From contig NZ_AZUY01000035.1 in assembly GCF_000513935.1 (NCBI RefSeq), positions 1 to 64,000 of the forward strand: a DNA stretch of 64,000 nucleotides, read 5' to 3'. The DNA comes from Mesorhizobium sp. WSM3626. Its GTDB lineage: Bacteria; Pseudomonadota; Alphaproteobacteria; Rhizobiales; Rhizobiaceae. Below the pieces are notes generated by a model. That model saw only the letters and a program-made list of their open reading frames with translations, was not told where the DNA came from and did not search any database. The position numbers and the translations under genes are program-made. How positions within the stretch are numbered: the first letter of the stretch is position 1; the number at the start of each line of letters is the position of its first letter. Positions 30,153-41,009 of the stretch are shown here, piece by piece.

Positions 30153-30811
30153 ATGCCGAACAGATTGACCTGGCTGACCCGTTTCACCGGGATGATGCTT
30201 GCGGTGCTCGTGGGCCTTGGCCTCAGCGCCTGCAAGATCCTGCCGACGCCCGTGGCGCAAAGCGAAAACAATGCGCCTGCCTTCAAACCGGACAAGATGG
30301 TCGAGGACATCTGGGCCTCGAAGGTCATACCCTATCTCAAGCAGAAGGCCGGGCCGTTTGCCGAGGTCCATGCGTTGGCGAAGACCGATCCGGCGGCGGC
30401 CGGCGCCAAATACGGCAACCCCAGGAAGCAGGCGAATTCGCCATGGACCTTCGCGGTGCGTGTCGAGGGCAAGATCATCGCCGCCAACACGCAGTCGCGC
30501 GCGGCAACGATGGACATTGACGTGGATGGCGACGGCAAAGCCGATGCGCGCGTCCAGATCGGGCCAGCGATGCGCGGCACGGCACTGCGCGACAGCCTCG
30601 ATTTCGTCCAGTTCAACGACTTCACCAACCAGATCGACTTCGCCCAGTTCGGCAAGGCTTTCAACGCCTATGCGGACAAGGCCGTGCTGTCCAAACTGCC
30701 GCGCGAGGCACTTGAAGGCCGCGCTGCCAAGATGGTCGGCGCTTATACGATCGAAGGTGGCCAGGACCTGCCGCTGGTGACTCCGGCGGAGGCCGAGATC
30801 GGGCCGAAGCC

Positions 30812-30815
<4 letters not shown>
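30153..30815 (+). CDS. DUF2291 family lipoprotein
   Basis: A 220-residue protein with a lipoprotein signal peptide; the lipobox LSAC puts the modified Cys near residue 27. The ATG at 30153 was chosen; TTG codons upstream in frame are possible but less likely. The rest matches DUF2291 (VEDIWASKVIPYLKQKA, SPWTFAVRVEGKII, LDFVQFNDFTNQIDFAQFGK), a family found next to ribose-type transporter genes. Its function is not established. It probably sits on the periplasmic face of the inner membrane near the transporter. It overlaps the ATPase gene by 4 bp. Confidence 0.85.
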
Positions 30816-32349
<1,534 letters not shown>

Positions 32350-32350
<1 letters not shown>

Positions 32351-33414
32351 TGACTGACATTCCGGCCAAGGCGGCCGCTCCTTCCGCCTCCAGCGGTTCC
32401 GCGCTGCTGACGCTGATGAAGCTCAGGACCTTCATCGCGCTGATCGCGGTGCTGGTATTCTTCTCGATCGCCGCGCCGAACTTCCTCTCGGCCGCCAATT
32501 TGATCCTGATGGCCAAGCACGTGGCGCTCAACGCCTTCCTCGCCATGGGCATGACCTTCGTCATCATCACCGGCGGCATTGACCTTTCGGTCGGTTCGAT
32601 CGTCGGCCTGTGCGGCATGGTGGCCGGCTATCTCGTGCTCAACGGTATCGACCTGCAGATCGGCTACACCGTCTATTTCAACGTCTTCGAGATCATCGTG
32701 ATCACGCTTCTGGTCGGCATAGCGATCGGCGCCGTCAACGGGCTGCTGATCACCAGGCTCAACGTCGCGCCCTTCATCGCCACGCTCGGCGTGCTCTATG
32801 TCGCGCGCGGTTTCGCGCTGCTGTCCTCCGACGGCCGCACCTTTCCCAACCTCGTCGGCAAACCGGAACTCGGCACCACCGGCTTCGGCTTCCTCGGCGC
32901 CGGCCGGCTGCTCGGCTTGCCGGTGTCGATTTGGATCCTGATCGTGGTGGCGCTGGGGGCTGCCTACCTCGCGCGCTACACCCCGCTCGGCCGCCACATC
33001 TTCGCCGTCGGCGGCAATGAGCGCGCGGCGCGGATCTCGGGCGTGCGCGTCAACATGGTCAAGATGTTCGTCTACATGTTCTCCGGCTTCTGCGCCGCGA
33101 TCGTCGGCCTGATCATCTCCTCGGAACTGATGGCCTCGCACCCGGCGACGGGCGAGAGCTTCGAATTGAACGCCATTGCCGCGGCGGTGCTCGGCGGCAC
33201 TTCGATGTCGGGCGGACGCGGCACGATCGGCGGCACAATCGTCGGCGCCTTTGTCATCGGCATCCTGTCGGACGGGCTGGTGATGATGGGCGTGAGTTCC
33301 TTCTGGCAGATGGTGATCAAGGGCCTGGTCATCATCGTCGCCGTCGTCGTCGACCAGGCGCAGCGCCGGCTGCAGCAGCGCGTCACGCTGATGCAGATGG
33401 CAAGGGTGGGTTGA
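32350..33414 (+). CDS. CUT2 ABC transporter permease (RbsC type)
   Basis: A 354-residue inner-membrane permease with about ten membrane segments. Family signatures are MTFVIITGGIDLSVGSIVGL near residue 75 and AAVLGGTSMSGGRGTIGGT near 280. It presumably works as a homodimer with the ATPase encoded just upstream, since this operon has a single permease gene. The next gene begins 2 bp after its stop codon. Confidence 0.92.
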
Positions 33415-33416
33415 GC

Positions 33417-34451
33417 ATGGAGAGCCTAAGTGGAGCGCTGATCGGCTGCGGCTTCTTCGCCGTCAACCAGATGCATGCCTGGCGCGACATCAAGGGCGCC
33501 TCGATCGTCGCGGTCTGCGACCGCAATGCCGAGCGACTGCAGATCGTCGGCGACCAGTTCGATGTCGCACGGCGCTACACGGACGCAGCGGCGATGTTTG
33601 CGGCGGAGAAACTCGACTTCGTCGACGTCGCCACCACGGTGGGCAGCCATCGTGAGCTGGTCGAGATGGCCGCCGCGCACGGCGTTCCCGTCATCTGCCA
33701 GAAGCCGTTCGCGCCGACGCTCAGTGATGCCAGGGCGATAGTGGAGGCCTGCCAAACAGCCGGCGTGCCATTGATGGTGCATGAGAACTTTCGCTGGCAG
33801 TCGCCGATCCAGGCGGTGCGCGCCGTACTCGACAGCGGCGAGATCGGCACGCCCTTCTTCGGCCGCATCTCCTTTCGCTCCGGCTATGACGTGTTTTCCG
33901 GCCAGCCCTATCTGGCGACGGGCAAACGCTTCATCATCGAGGATCTCGGCATTCATATTCTCGACATCGCCCGCTTCCTGCTCGGCGATGTGTCGAGCCT
34001 GACCGCGCGGACCGCACGCATCAACCCGGCCATCGCCGGCGAGGATGTCGCCACGATGCTCATGGACCACGCCGGCGGCGCCACTTCGGTGGTCGATTGC
34101 AGCTATGCGACCAAGCTCGCCGTGGAGCCGTTCCCGGAAACACTCATCGAACTCGACGGCAGCGACGGCACGATCCGGCTGGCGCAAGGCTACCGGCTGA
34201 CCGTCACAGGCAAAACCGGAACCAAGGTGAGCGACGTATCGCCACCACTGCTGCCCTGGGCCTCGCGACCATGGCACAACATCCAGGAGAGCGTTGCCGC
34301 CATCCAGCGGCACTGGATCGACTGCCTTGCATCAGGCCAGGAACCGGCTACTTCAGGCGCCGACAATCTCAAGACATTTGCCCTGGTCGAGGCCGCCTAT
34401 GCGGGTGCCGCCAGCCGCGGGCCGGTGCAAATCGACGCCTTGCTCAGATGA
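33417..34451 (+). CDS. apsD: D-apiose dehydrogenase-like Gfo/Idh/MocA oxidoreductase
   Basis: A 344-residue member of the Gfo/Idh/MocA family. ATG 33417 is preferred to a TTG two codons earlier. The N-terminal Rossmann domain (GALIGCGFFAVNQMHAWRDI, VAVCDRNAERL) is followed by the catalytic Lys in VPVICQKPFAP and the C-terminal beta-sheet domain, with HENFRWQSPIQ and the DLGIHILDIARF active-site His segment. In the known pathway ApsD oxidises D-apiose to D-apionolactone with NAD. The place between a CUT2 permease and an ApnL-like gene supports this over inositol- or glucose-type relatives. Overlaps the next gene by 4 bp. Confidence 0.82.
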   Translation: MESLSGALIGCGFFAVNQMHAWRDIKGASIVAVCDRNAERLQIVGDQFDVARRYTDAAAMFAAEKLDFVDVATTVGSHRELVEMAAAHGVPVICQKPFAPTLSDARAIVEACQTAGVPLMVHENFRWQSPIQAVRAVLDSGEIGTPFFGRISFRSGYDVFSGQPYLATGKRFIIEDLGIHILDIARFLLGDVSSLTARTARINPAIAGEDVATMLMDHAGGATSVVDCSYATKLAVEPFPETLIELDGSDGTIRLAQGYRLTVTGKTGTKVSDVSPPLLPWASRPWHNIQESVAAIQRHWIDCLASGQEPATSGADNLKTFALVEAAYAGAASRGPVQIDALLR

Positions 34452-36304
34452 CGGCTGAGGCTTTCCATCTCTACGGCACGTGCGCGGCCGAGCCCAAGCC
34501 GGTCACGTTGCGCGCGGGCGCGCTGAGTACGGAGCTGGTCAACGGCAATCTGCGCACCATCCGCCATGGCGGCACCGAAGTGCTGCGCGCCATCGCCTAT
34601 ATCGTGCGCGACCGCGACTGGGGCACATACGAGCCTGATCTGACAGATCTGGCGATCGACCAGAAGGATGACCGTTTCTCGGTCAGCTACACGGCAAGCT
34701 GCCTCGGCGCGAACGGCAGCCGGCTCGGCTTCCGTGCCACGATCGAAGGCTCCGCCGACGGCAGGCTGGTGTTCGACGTGACCGCATTGCCAGAGAGCGA
34801 TTTCGAAACCAACCGCTGCGGCTTCTGCATCCTGCACCCGATCGCCGGCCTTGCCGGCAGCCCGGTGACGGTCGAGCATGCCGATGGCGAGGTAGTCGAG
34901 ACGGAACTGCCCGATCTGATCGACCCCTGGCAGCCGTTCAAGAATTTGCGCGCCATCACGCATCAGGTGCGGCCCGGCGTTGTCGCGCAATGCCGGATGG
35001 ATGGCGACACATTCGAGATGGAAGACCAGCGCAACTGGTCTGACGCTTCCTACAAGACCTATGTGAGGCCGCTGGCGCTGCCATGGCCCTATGTGCTGCC
35101 GGCCAGACAACCCCTGCGCCAGACGATCAGCTTGCAAATCACCGGCGACGCCAACGTGCCTGCCTCGGCAGCGGCGGCCGAACCGGTTCGCGTCGAACTC
35201 GGCAAGGCCGGCTCGAAGCTGCCTGACATCGGCGTGGTGATCTATCCCGAGGATGTCGAGGCGGCACTTGCCGACCTGCCGATGCTGGGGAGGCTCGGTC
35301 CGCGGCAGCTGCTTTTCCACTTTGATCCGACGCGAGGCCACGGCCTCAACGCGCTGCGCGCCCATGCCCGGCTCGCCGCCGCCTACCCTGTTTCGACGAC
35401 GCTGGAATGCGTGGTCGCCTGCGCCGGCGATCTCAACGCCGAACTTTCCGATGTCGCCGATATGGTACGTCGGGCAGGCCTGCGGCTCGATGCTGTCGCG
35501 GTGTCTCCTGCGGTCGACCGCCAGTCGACGCCGCCGGGCAGTGCCTGGCCGGCATGCCCGCCGCTCGAGGACGTCTACACCGCGGCGCGACGCGCCTTTC
35601 CCGATATCCGTCTCGGCGGCGGCATGTTCAGCTATTTCACCGAGCTCAACCGCAAGCGCGTTCCGGCACACCAGCTCGATTTCATCACCCACTGCACCTG
35701 TCCGATCGTGCATGCCGCCGATGATCTCAGCGTCATGCAATCGCTGGAGGCGCTGCCCTTCATCATCCGGTCCACCCGGGCGATCTTCGGGACAAAGCCG
35801 TACCGGATAGGGCCATCGACGATAGCCATGCGCCAGAACCCCTATGGTGGCGCGACCAAGAACAATCCTCAGGGGCAACGCATCGCCATGGCGAACCGCG
35901 ATCCCCGCCATGCCGCACAGTTCGCCGCCGCATGGACGATCGGCTATGCCGCGCGCGTCGCGCCGGGCCTGGAGATGCTGACACTGTCCAGCTTCAGCGG
36001 GCCGTTCGGCGTGGTCGCGGGATCAGGCGAACCCCTCGCGCAAGGAACGCCGCGGCCGATCTTCCAGGCCATCGAAGGGCTTTGTGAGTTGGCTGGACTG
36101 ACGCATGTTTCCGCCACGACGAGCGACGAGACGCGGGTCCTGGCGCTGGCCGGCCGCTCTGTCTCGGGCAAGATCATCGTCTGGCTGGCGAATCTGACAT
36201 CGAACGATGTCCCGGTCGACGCTTCCGCGCTTGGCCAGGGCAATCTCGCAATGCCGCCCTATGCGATTACCAGGATCGGTTACTTCTCGGAATTCATCAC
36301 ATAG
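34448..36304 (+). CDS. apnL: D-apionate lactonase-like protein
   Basis: A 618-residue cytoplasmic protein starting at ATG 34448, overlapping the ApsD-like gene. It matches the large family that contains ApnL, which opens D-apionolactone to D-apionate. Visible landmarks are IRHGGTEVLRAIAYIVRDRDWGT-type N-terminal strands, CGFCILHPIAG, WSDASYKTYVRPL and, in the C-terminal barrel-like half, FGGGMFSYFTELNRKR-type residues and MRQNPYGGATKNN. No classical lactonase motif is visible, so the call depends on length, overall resemblance and gene order. The 3' end overlaps the convergent GntR gene by 25 bp. Confidence 0.75.
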   Translation: MTAEAFHLYGTCAAEPKPVTLRAGALSTELVNGNLRTIRHGGTEVLRAIAYIVRDRDWGTYEPDLTDLAIDQKDDRFSVSYTASCLGANGSRLGFRATIEGSADGRLVFDVTALPESDFETNRCGFCILHPIAGLAGSPVTVEHADGEVVETELPDLIDPWQPFKNLRAITHQVRPGVVAQCRMDGDTFEMEDQRNWSDASYKTYVRPLALPWPYVLPARQPLRQTISLQITGDANVPASAAAAEPVRVELGKAGSKLPDIGVVIYPEDVEAALADLPMLGRLGPRQLLFHFDPTRGHGLNALRAHARLAAAYPVSTTLECVVACAGDLNAELSDVADMVRRAGLRLDAVAVSPAVDRQSTPPGSAWPACPPLEDVYTAARRAFPDIRLGGGMFSYFTELNRKRVPAHQLDFITHCTCPIVHAADDLSVMQSLEALPFIIRSTRAIFGTKPYRIGPSTIAMRQNPYGGATKNNPQGQRIAMANRDPRHAAQFAAAWTIGYAARVAPGLEMLTLSSFSGPFGVVAGSGEPLAQGTPRPIFQAIEGLCELAGLTHVSATTSDETRVLALAGRSVSGKIIVWLANLTSNDVPVDASALGQGNLAMPPYAITRIGYFSEFIT

Positions 36305-36993
36305 AGCGCACGCGAGCGCTCGAGGTGCTTGATCATCGCCTTCTCGGCGCCGTCGGCATCCCCGTGCTCGATGCGATCGATGATCTCCTCGTGCTCGGTC
36401 AGCGTGTATTTTTCCTTGCCGGTCCAGATAAGCATTTCAGTGTGGTATTCCTTCAGCCAGCCCAGCGTGGCTTCGCTGACGGCGACATAGATCGGATTGC
36501 CTGAAATGGACGCGATCTGGGTATGAAACTTCATGTCGGCGGAGATGAAGGCTTCCGAATCGCCGCGCGCGGCGCGCTGCTCGGCCACGGTTGCCTTCAG
36601 CAGTTGCACATCCTCCGATGTAGCCTTTTCCGCGGCTTCCCTGACCATGCCGCGTTCGAAAAAGATGCGCGCGGTCTTCAGGTGCTCCAGCGTGTCCCTG
36701 GACGAAGACAGGATGATCTTGGCCGCGCCGTCGACCTGCTTGATGATCGACTTGGCGGTCAGTTGCAGCACCTTGGCGCGCTCGCCATGCGAGATGGCGA
36801 CGAGCCCCATATTGCTCAGCGCCTGCATGGCTTCACGGATCGCCGGCCGGCCGACCTCGAAGCGCTCCATCAACTCGCGCTCGGACGGCATGTCGTCGCC
36901 GGGCTGCAGTTCGCCGCTGGTGATCAGCCGCTTCAGTCTTGCAAAGACTTCGTCGGAAAGTTTGCGCCGGACGATCGGCTCCGAACGGTTCAT
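36280..36993 (-). CDS. GntR-family regulator, FadR subfamily (probable apiose regulon regulator)
   Basis: A 237-residue regulator. Residues about 8-75 are the GntR winged helix (VFARLKRLITSGELQPGDDMPSERELMERF, split here; GRPAIREAMQALSNMGLV). The rest is the all-helical FCD effector domain with conserved Arg/Asp/His-type positions (FHTQIASISGNP, EHEEIIDRIEHGDA). It is transcribed away from the RuBisCO-like gene, and a CTGGTATAAT site lies in between. FadR regulators commonly bind TGGTNNNACCA-like sites. The motif found before four units suggests that this protein controls the whole island, with a pathway sugar acid as inducer; this is an inference. Confidence 0.85.
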   Translation of the reverse strand: MNRSEPIVRRKLSDEVFARLKRLITSGELQPGDDMPSERELMERFEVGRPAIREAMQALSNMGLVAISHGERAKVLQLTAKSIIKQVDGAAKIILSSSRDTLEHLKTARIFFERGMVREAAEKATSEDVQLLKATVAEQRAARGDSEAFISADMKFHTQIASISGNPIYVAVSEATLGWLKEYHTEMLIWTGKEKYTLTEHEEIIDRIEHGDADGAEKAMIKHLERSRALYVMNSEK

Positions 36994-37110
36994 CGTCGCG
37001 AATCACTCCCTTGACCCGGCCCTATCTAGCATTGCCGCTGCGATTCCTGGAATGCCCGTCCGCTGACCGGACTGTAGCCGCCAATTCGGATATTGCTTGC
37101 AATACTTATG

Positions 37111-37125
37111 TACTCATTATACCAG
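37111..37125. promoter_or_regulatory. Candidate GntR operator between the regulator and the RuBisCO-like gene
   Basis: Read on the minus strand, CTGGTATAATGAGTA (37111-37125) shares CTGGTATRAT with the three other island sites. It lies 53 bp before the RuBisCO-like start and 118 bp before the regulator start, so one site could govern both. Confidence 0.65.
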
Positions 37126-37177
37126 ATTTCCTGCGCGACGAAACTTTTTTCGAACCCTTTTCGACCGGCCGACGTCC

Positions 37178-38428
37178 ATGATCACCTTGACCTACCGCAT
37201 CGAGACGCCAGGCAGCATCGAGTCGCTGGCGGCCAAGATCGCCAGCGACCAGTCGACGGGTACCTTCGTCGAACTGCCCGGCGAGACGGAGGAACTGAAG
37301 GCTCGCGTGGCAGCGCGCGTGCTGGCAATCCGTCACCTGCCTGATGCCGCGCAGCCGTCTCTCCCGGGATCCGGCAACGGGCCCTTCAGGCGCGCTGATG
37401 TCGACATCGCCTTTCCGTTCGATGCCATCGGCACCGATCTTGCCGCACTGATAACCATTGCCATCGGCGGCACATATTCGATCAAGGGGCTCACCGGCAT
37501 TCGTGTCATCGATATGAAGCTGCCGGAACAATACCGGGGCGCCCATCCAGGCCCGCAATTCGGCCTCGCTGGCAGCCGCAGGCTGACCGGCGTCGAGGAC
37601 CGTCCGATCATCGGCACCATCGTCAAGCCGGCGCTGGGCCTCCGGCCGCATGAGACGGCCGCGATGGTGGGCGAACTGATCGAGGCCGGCGTCGATTTCA
37701 TCAAGGACGACGAGAAGCTGATGAGCCCTGCCTATTCGCCGCTGGCGGAGCGGGTAAAGGCGATCATGCCGCTCGTCCTCGACCATGAACAGAAGACCGG
37801 CAAGAAGGTGATGTATGCCTTCGGCATCTCGCATGCCGATCCCGACGAGATGATGCGCAACCACGATCTGGTGATCAAGGCTGGCGGCAATTGTGCCGTG
37901 GTCAACATCAACTCGATCGGCTTCGGCGGCATGGCGTTCTTGAGGAAGCGCTCCGGCCTGGTGCTGCACGCCCACCGCAATGGCTGGGACATCCTCACCC
38001 GCCATCCCGGCCTCGGCATGGATTTCAAGGTCTGGCAGCAGTTCTGGCGGCTGCTCGGCGTCGACCAGTTCCAGATTAATGGCATTGCCTCGAAATACTG
38101 GGAACCAGATGCATCCTTCGTCCGCTCCTTCAAGGCGGTAACCACGCCGATCTTCTCGCCTGACGATTGCGCGCTGCCGGTGGCCGGTTCCGGCCAGTGG
38201 GGTGGACAGGCACCCGAGACCTATGAACGCACCGGGCGAACGGTCGATCTCCTTTATCTCTGCGGCGGCGGCATCGTCAGCCATCCGGACGGACCGGGCG
38301 CCGGCGTGCGCGCCGTGCGTCAGGCCTGGCAGGCGGCTGTGGACGGCATTCCGCTGGCCGACTATGCCCGCAGCCATGCCGAACTAGCGCGGTCGATTGA
38401 AAAATTCGGCGATGGCAGGGCGGCCTGA
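37178..38428 (+). CDS. oiaX: RuBisCO-like protein, 3-oxo-isoapionate 4-phosphate-cleaving type
   Basis: A 416-residue form IV RuBisCO-like protein. ATG 37178 begins the conserved MITLTYRI; a TTG 27 codons earlier runs through the operator. Catalytic-core residues kept from true RuBisCO are K150 in GTIVKPALGL and K176-D178-E179 in DFIKDDEKL. In the D-apiose pathway such enzymes act on 3-oxo-isoapionate 4-phosphate: OiaX as transcarboxylase/hydrolase giving 3-phosphoglycerate and glycolate, OiaC as decarboxylase. Sequence alone does not let me decide between them; the symbol is tentative. A methionine-salvage role is unlikely because no such genes are near. The kinase gene follows after 5 bp. 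Confidence 0.82.
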   Translation: MITLTYRIETPGSIESLAAKIASDQSTGTFVELPGETEELKARVAARVLAIRHLPDAAQPSLPGSGNGPFRRADVDIAFPFDAIGTDLAALITIAIGGTYSIKGLTGIRVIDMKLPEQYRGAHPGPQFGLAGSRRLTGVEDRPIIGTIVKPALGLRPHETAAMVGELIEAGVDFIKDDEKLMSPAYSPLAERVKAIMPLVLDHEQKTGKKVMYAFGISHADPDEMMRNHDLVIKAGGNCAVVNINSIGFGGMAFLRKRSGLVLHAHRNGWDILTRHPGLGMDFKVWQQFWRLLGVDQFQINGIASKYWEPDASFVRSFKAVTTPIFSPDDCALPVAGSGQWGGQAPETYERTGRTVDLLYLCGGGIVSHPDGPGAGVRAVRQAWQAAVDGIPLADYARSHAELARSIEKFGDGRAA

Positions 38429-38433
38429 CACCC

Positions 38434-39768
38434 ATGCAAGACCTGCTGCTCAGCTACTATGGCGACGACCTCACCGGCTCGACCGATGTGATGGAAGCAC
38501 TCGAGCTTGGTGGCGTCCCGACCGTGTTGTTCATGCGCCAGCCGGACGCCGAGCAGCTTGCACGGTTTTCGCACTGTCGTGCGGTTGGCCTCGCTGGCAC
38601 CAGCCGCAGCGAGACCCCGCAGTGGATGGACACGCATTTGCGTGACGCGTTCGCCTGGCTGAAGGCGCTGAGAGCCGATATCTGCCATTACAAGGTCTGC
38701 TCGACCTTCGATTCCAGTCCGGTAATCGGCAGTATCGGCCGGGCAATCGAGATCGGCCGCTCGGTCTTCGCACAGGACAGCGTGCCCATGCTGGTCGGCG
38801 CACCGCAGCTCAGACGCTACACTGCCTTTGGCCACCTGTTCGCGGCCTATCGCGACCAGTATTTCCGCATCGACCGTCATCCGGTGATGAGCCGCCATCC
38901 GACGACGCCGATGAATGAGTCCGACCTGCTGATTCATATGTCGCGACAGACCGGACTCTCCTTGGGATTGCTTGACCTGGCGACGCTGCAGTCCACATCG
39001 CGATCGCAGGCATTCGATCGCCTCGTGGAGAACGGTGCCGCCATCGTTCTTATCGACGTCGACAACCGGGAGACCCAAGCCCTTGCTGGCAAGGAAATAT
39101 GGCGGGTTCGCAAACCGGGCGGTTCCATCGTCGTCGGCTCGTCCGGAATCGAATATGCGCTGTTGACCGAGTGGGCGTCGAGGGGCATCGCCAACGCTGG
39201 GCCACGCTTTGCGCCGCCGGGTGCCGTCGACCGGCTGGCCGTCGTGTCGGGCAGTTGCTCGCCGACCACCGAACGACAGATCCGGCATGCCCTGTCCGAC
39301 GGTTTCGACGGCATTGAGGTCGACCCTGTCGAATTGGTTTCGGAGGGGTCGGTGCAGGCGATTGCGCGTGCGGCAGCAAAGGGCCGCGCCAGTCTGCAAG
39401 CCGGGCGCAGCGTCATCCTCTATACGGCACTTGGCCCCACCGCCGACAGGGGCGCCGAAATCGACCGGGAGGATGGTGCCCGCCACAAGCTTGGCCGCGG
39501 CCTTGGTGCGCTGCTGCGCCAATTGACGGAGGAGCAAAACTTGCGGCGCGTGATCATCGCAGGCGGTGACACGTCAAGCCATGCGCTGGGACAAATGGGT
39601 GTAGACGCGCTGACCGTCAGGATGCCCCTGCCCGCCTCGCCCGGTTCCCCGCTTTGCGTAGCCCATTCCAGCATCGATGCGATCGACGGGCTGGAGGTCG
39701 CGTTGAAGGGCGGGCAGGTAGGAACCGACCGCTATTTCTCGTCCATCCGTGACGGCCTTCAGAATTGA
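38434..39768 (+). CDS. oiaK: 3-oxo-isoapionate kinase-like four-carbon acid sugar kinase
   Basis: A 444-residue member of the DUF1537/four-carbon acid sugar kinase family. The N-terminal domain opens with LLSYYGDDLTGSTDVMEAL, the family signature, and has YKVCSTFDSSPVIGSIGRA. The C-terminal nucleotide-binding domain has VVSGSCSPTTERQI and VIIAGGDTSSHALGQMG near residue 370. Coupled to the RuBisCO-like gene (5-bp gap) it fits OiaK, which makes 3-oxo-isoapionate 4-phosphate. Other kinases of the family act on D-erythronate, L-threonate or D-threonate, but their companion dehydrogenase and isomerase genes are absent here. Confidence 0.83.
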   Translation: MQDLLLSYYGDDLTGSTDVMEALELGGVPTVLFMRQPDAEQLARFSHCRAVGLAGTSRSETPQWMDTHLRDAFAWLKALRADICHYKVCSTFDSSPVIGSIGRAIEIGRSVFAQDSVPMLVGAPQLRRYTAFGHLFAAYRDQYFRIDRHPVMSRHPTTPMNESDLLIHMSRQTGLSLGLLDLATLQSTSRSQAFDRLVENGAAIVLIDVDNRETQALAGKEIWRVRKPGGSIVVGSSGIEYALLTEWASRGIANAGPRFAPPGAVDRLAVVSGSCSPTTERQIRHALSDGFDGIEVDPVELVSEGSVQAIARAAAKGRASLQAGRSVILYTALGPTADRGAEIDREDGARHKLGRGLGALLRQLTEEQNLRRVIIAGGDTSSHALGQMGVDALTVRMPLPASPGSPLCVAHSSIDAIDGLEVALKGGQVGTDRYFSSIRDGLQN

Positions 39769-40209
39769 CCATGGCGTTGCGCTGGGACATTGCGAAACCT
39801 GGGGAGACATGCAGAGCCGATTAGGGCTTGCGCCTGAGCACCAAGCGAGCACATGTCTGCTCGAAAGTCGACCGGCAGAGCCCCTCCGGAACAGGCCTTT
39901 AGACTAAGCATTGATTGAGCGACGACCGCTTTCGAAAAAGGCTGCGCTTCGCCAGGAATGGCAGACATGCTGCGCAAGAACCTGCTCAATCTCGAGCTCA
40001 AGTTCGTGCGCAGTCTCGGCGTCACCGCCCAGCGCCAGTCGTTTCGACACGTCTCCGCTCAGCCAAGTCTTCAAAGAGCGGGCTCTCCAGGTGATCGCCG
40101 TTCGCTATCCTTCGAAGAGCTTCGCCAGGTCTTCCATCGGCCGGAAGAGCTTCAACTGAAGCGCTTCGCCGCTTTACGAAGCACCTCAATTAATTTTCTG
40201 GACGTCGGC
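39769..40209. other. Intergenic region between the apiose and phosphonate islands
   Basis: The 440 bp separate two convergent units. Open frames of 60-90 codons exist on both strands but lack ribosome sites and recognisable domains. Several short GAAG/CTTC inverted repeats near 40110-40170 could form hairpins at the end of the phosphonate operon. Nothing else is supported. Confidence 0.5.
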
Positions 40210-41007
40210 CTATGCGCCGGTCGCGCGCGCGGTGATGCGCTCCAGCCCGAGCAGCAGGACCAGCGTTGCCGCCACAAGGATCATGGTGAGTGCCGCACCG
40301 GCGAAGATGTCGCCGCGATCGGTGAGGCTGAAGATCGACACCGGAAGCGTCACCCAGCCCGGCGGATAGACCATGACGGTGGCGCCGAGTTCGCCCATGG
40401 ACAGCGCGAAGCTCAAGCCGAAGGCAGCGACCAGGTAGGGCGCCAGCAACGGCAGCGTGACATGCCAGAGCCGATATGCCGGCCGCGCTCCAAGGCTCGA
40501 CGCCACCTGCTCGAAATCGGGCGAGAGCCGTGCCAAGCCGGCCGAGACATTGCCGAATGTAAAGGCCGAGATCAGCACGAAATGCGCGATCATGACGATT
40601 GCCACCGTGCCGTTGAGCAGCAGCGGCGGATGGCTGAACGCCACCAGCAGGCCAAGACCGACGGACACCGAAGGCACCGCGCTGGGGATGAAGAACAAAA
40701 GGCCGAGCAATCGCCGCAAGGCATGACCCTGGAGGCGCAGCGACAATGCTGCCCAGGTGCCGCTGACCAGCGCCAGTGCGCTGGCCAGGAAACCGGTGAC
40801 CAGACTGGCCTTTACCGCTCTACCGGCGGAGCCGGAAATGACATCGGTGTAGTGCTCCGTCGTCAGGCCACTCGGCAGCACGCCGTTCCATTGGTCGGCT
40901 AGGCTTGACAGCAGGATCACTGCGAGCGGCGCCAGGAACAGCACGCCGAACAGCAGCGCGAAAAGCAGCCACAACACGATGCGACTAGGGCGCGACCAGA
41001 CCAGCAT
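40210..41007 (-). CDS. phnV: 2-aminoethylphosphonate ABC transporter permease (PhnV type)
   Basis: A 265-residue inner-membrane permease with about six segments, starting LLFALLFGVLFLAPLAVILL. The EAA-type loop is LSPDFEQVASSLGARPAYRLWHVTLP. It ends the operon of binding protein, ATPase and two permeases, the PhnSTUV order known from Salmonella. The gene lies 2 bp after the other permease. Ligand assignment depends on the adjoining PhnW, PhnA and PhnY genes. Confidence 0.82.
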   Translation of the reverse strand: MLVWSRPSRIVLWLLFALLFGVLFLAPLAVILLSSLADQWNGVLPSGLTTEHYTDVISGSAGRAVKASLVTGFLASALALVSGTWAALSLRLQGHALRRLLGLLFFIPSAVPSVSVGLGLLVAFSHPPLLLNGTVAIVMIAHFVLISAFTFGNVSAGLARLSPDFEQVASSLGARPAYRLWHVTLPLLAPYLVAAFGLSFALSMGELGATVMVYPPGWVTLPVSIFSLTDRGDIFAGAALTMILVAATLVLLLGLERITARATGA

Positions 41008-41009
41008 GG

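Noticed and set aside
37178..38428. True carbon-fixing RuBisCO
   Set aside because: Length and motifs fit form IV RuBisCO-like proteins, there is no small subunit or phosphoribulokinase gene, and the neighbours belong to apiose catabolism.
39958..40902. Plus-strand open frame over the phnV-like gene
   Set aside because: Antisense of a clear permease; the protein has low-complexity charged composition.
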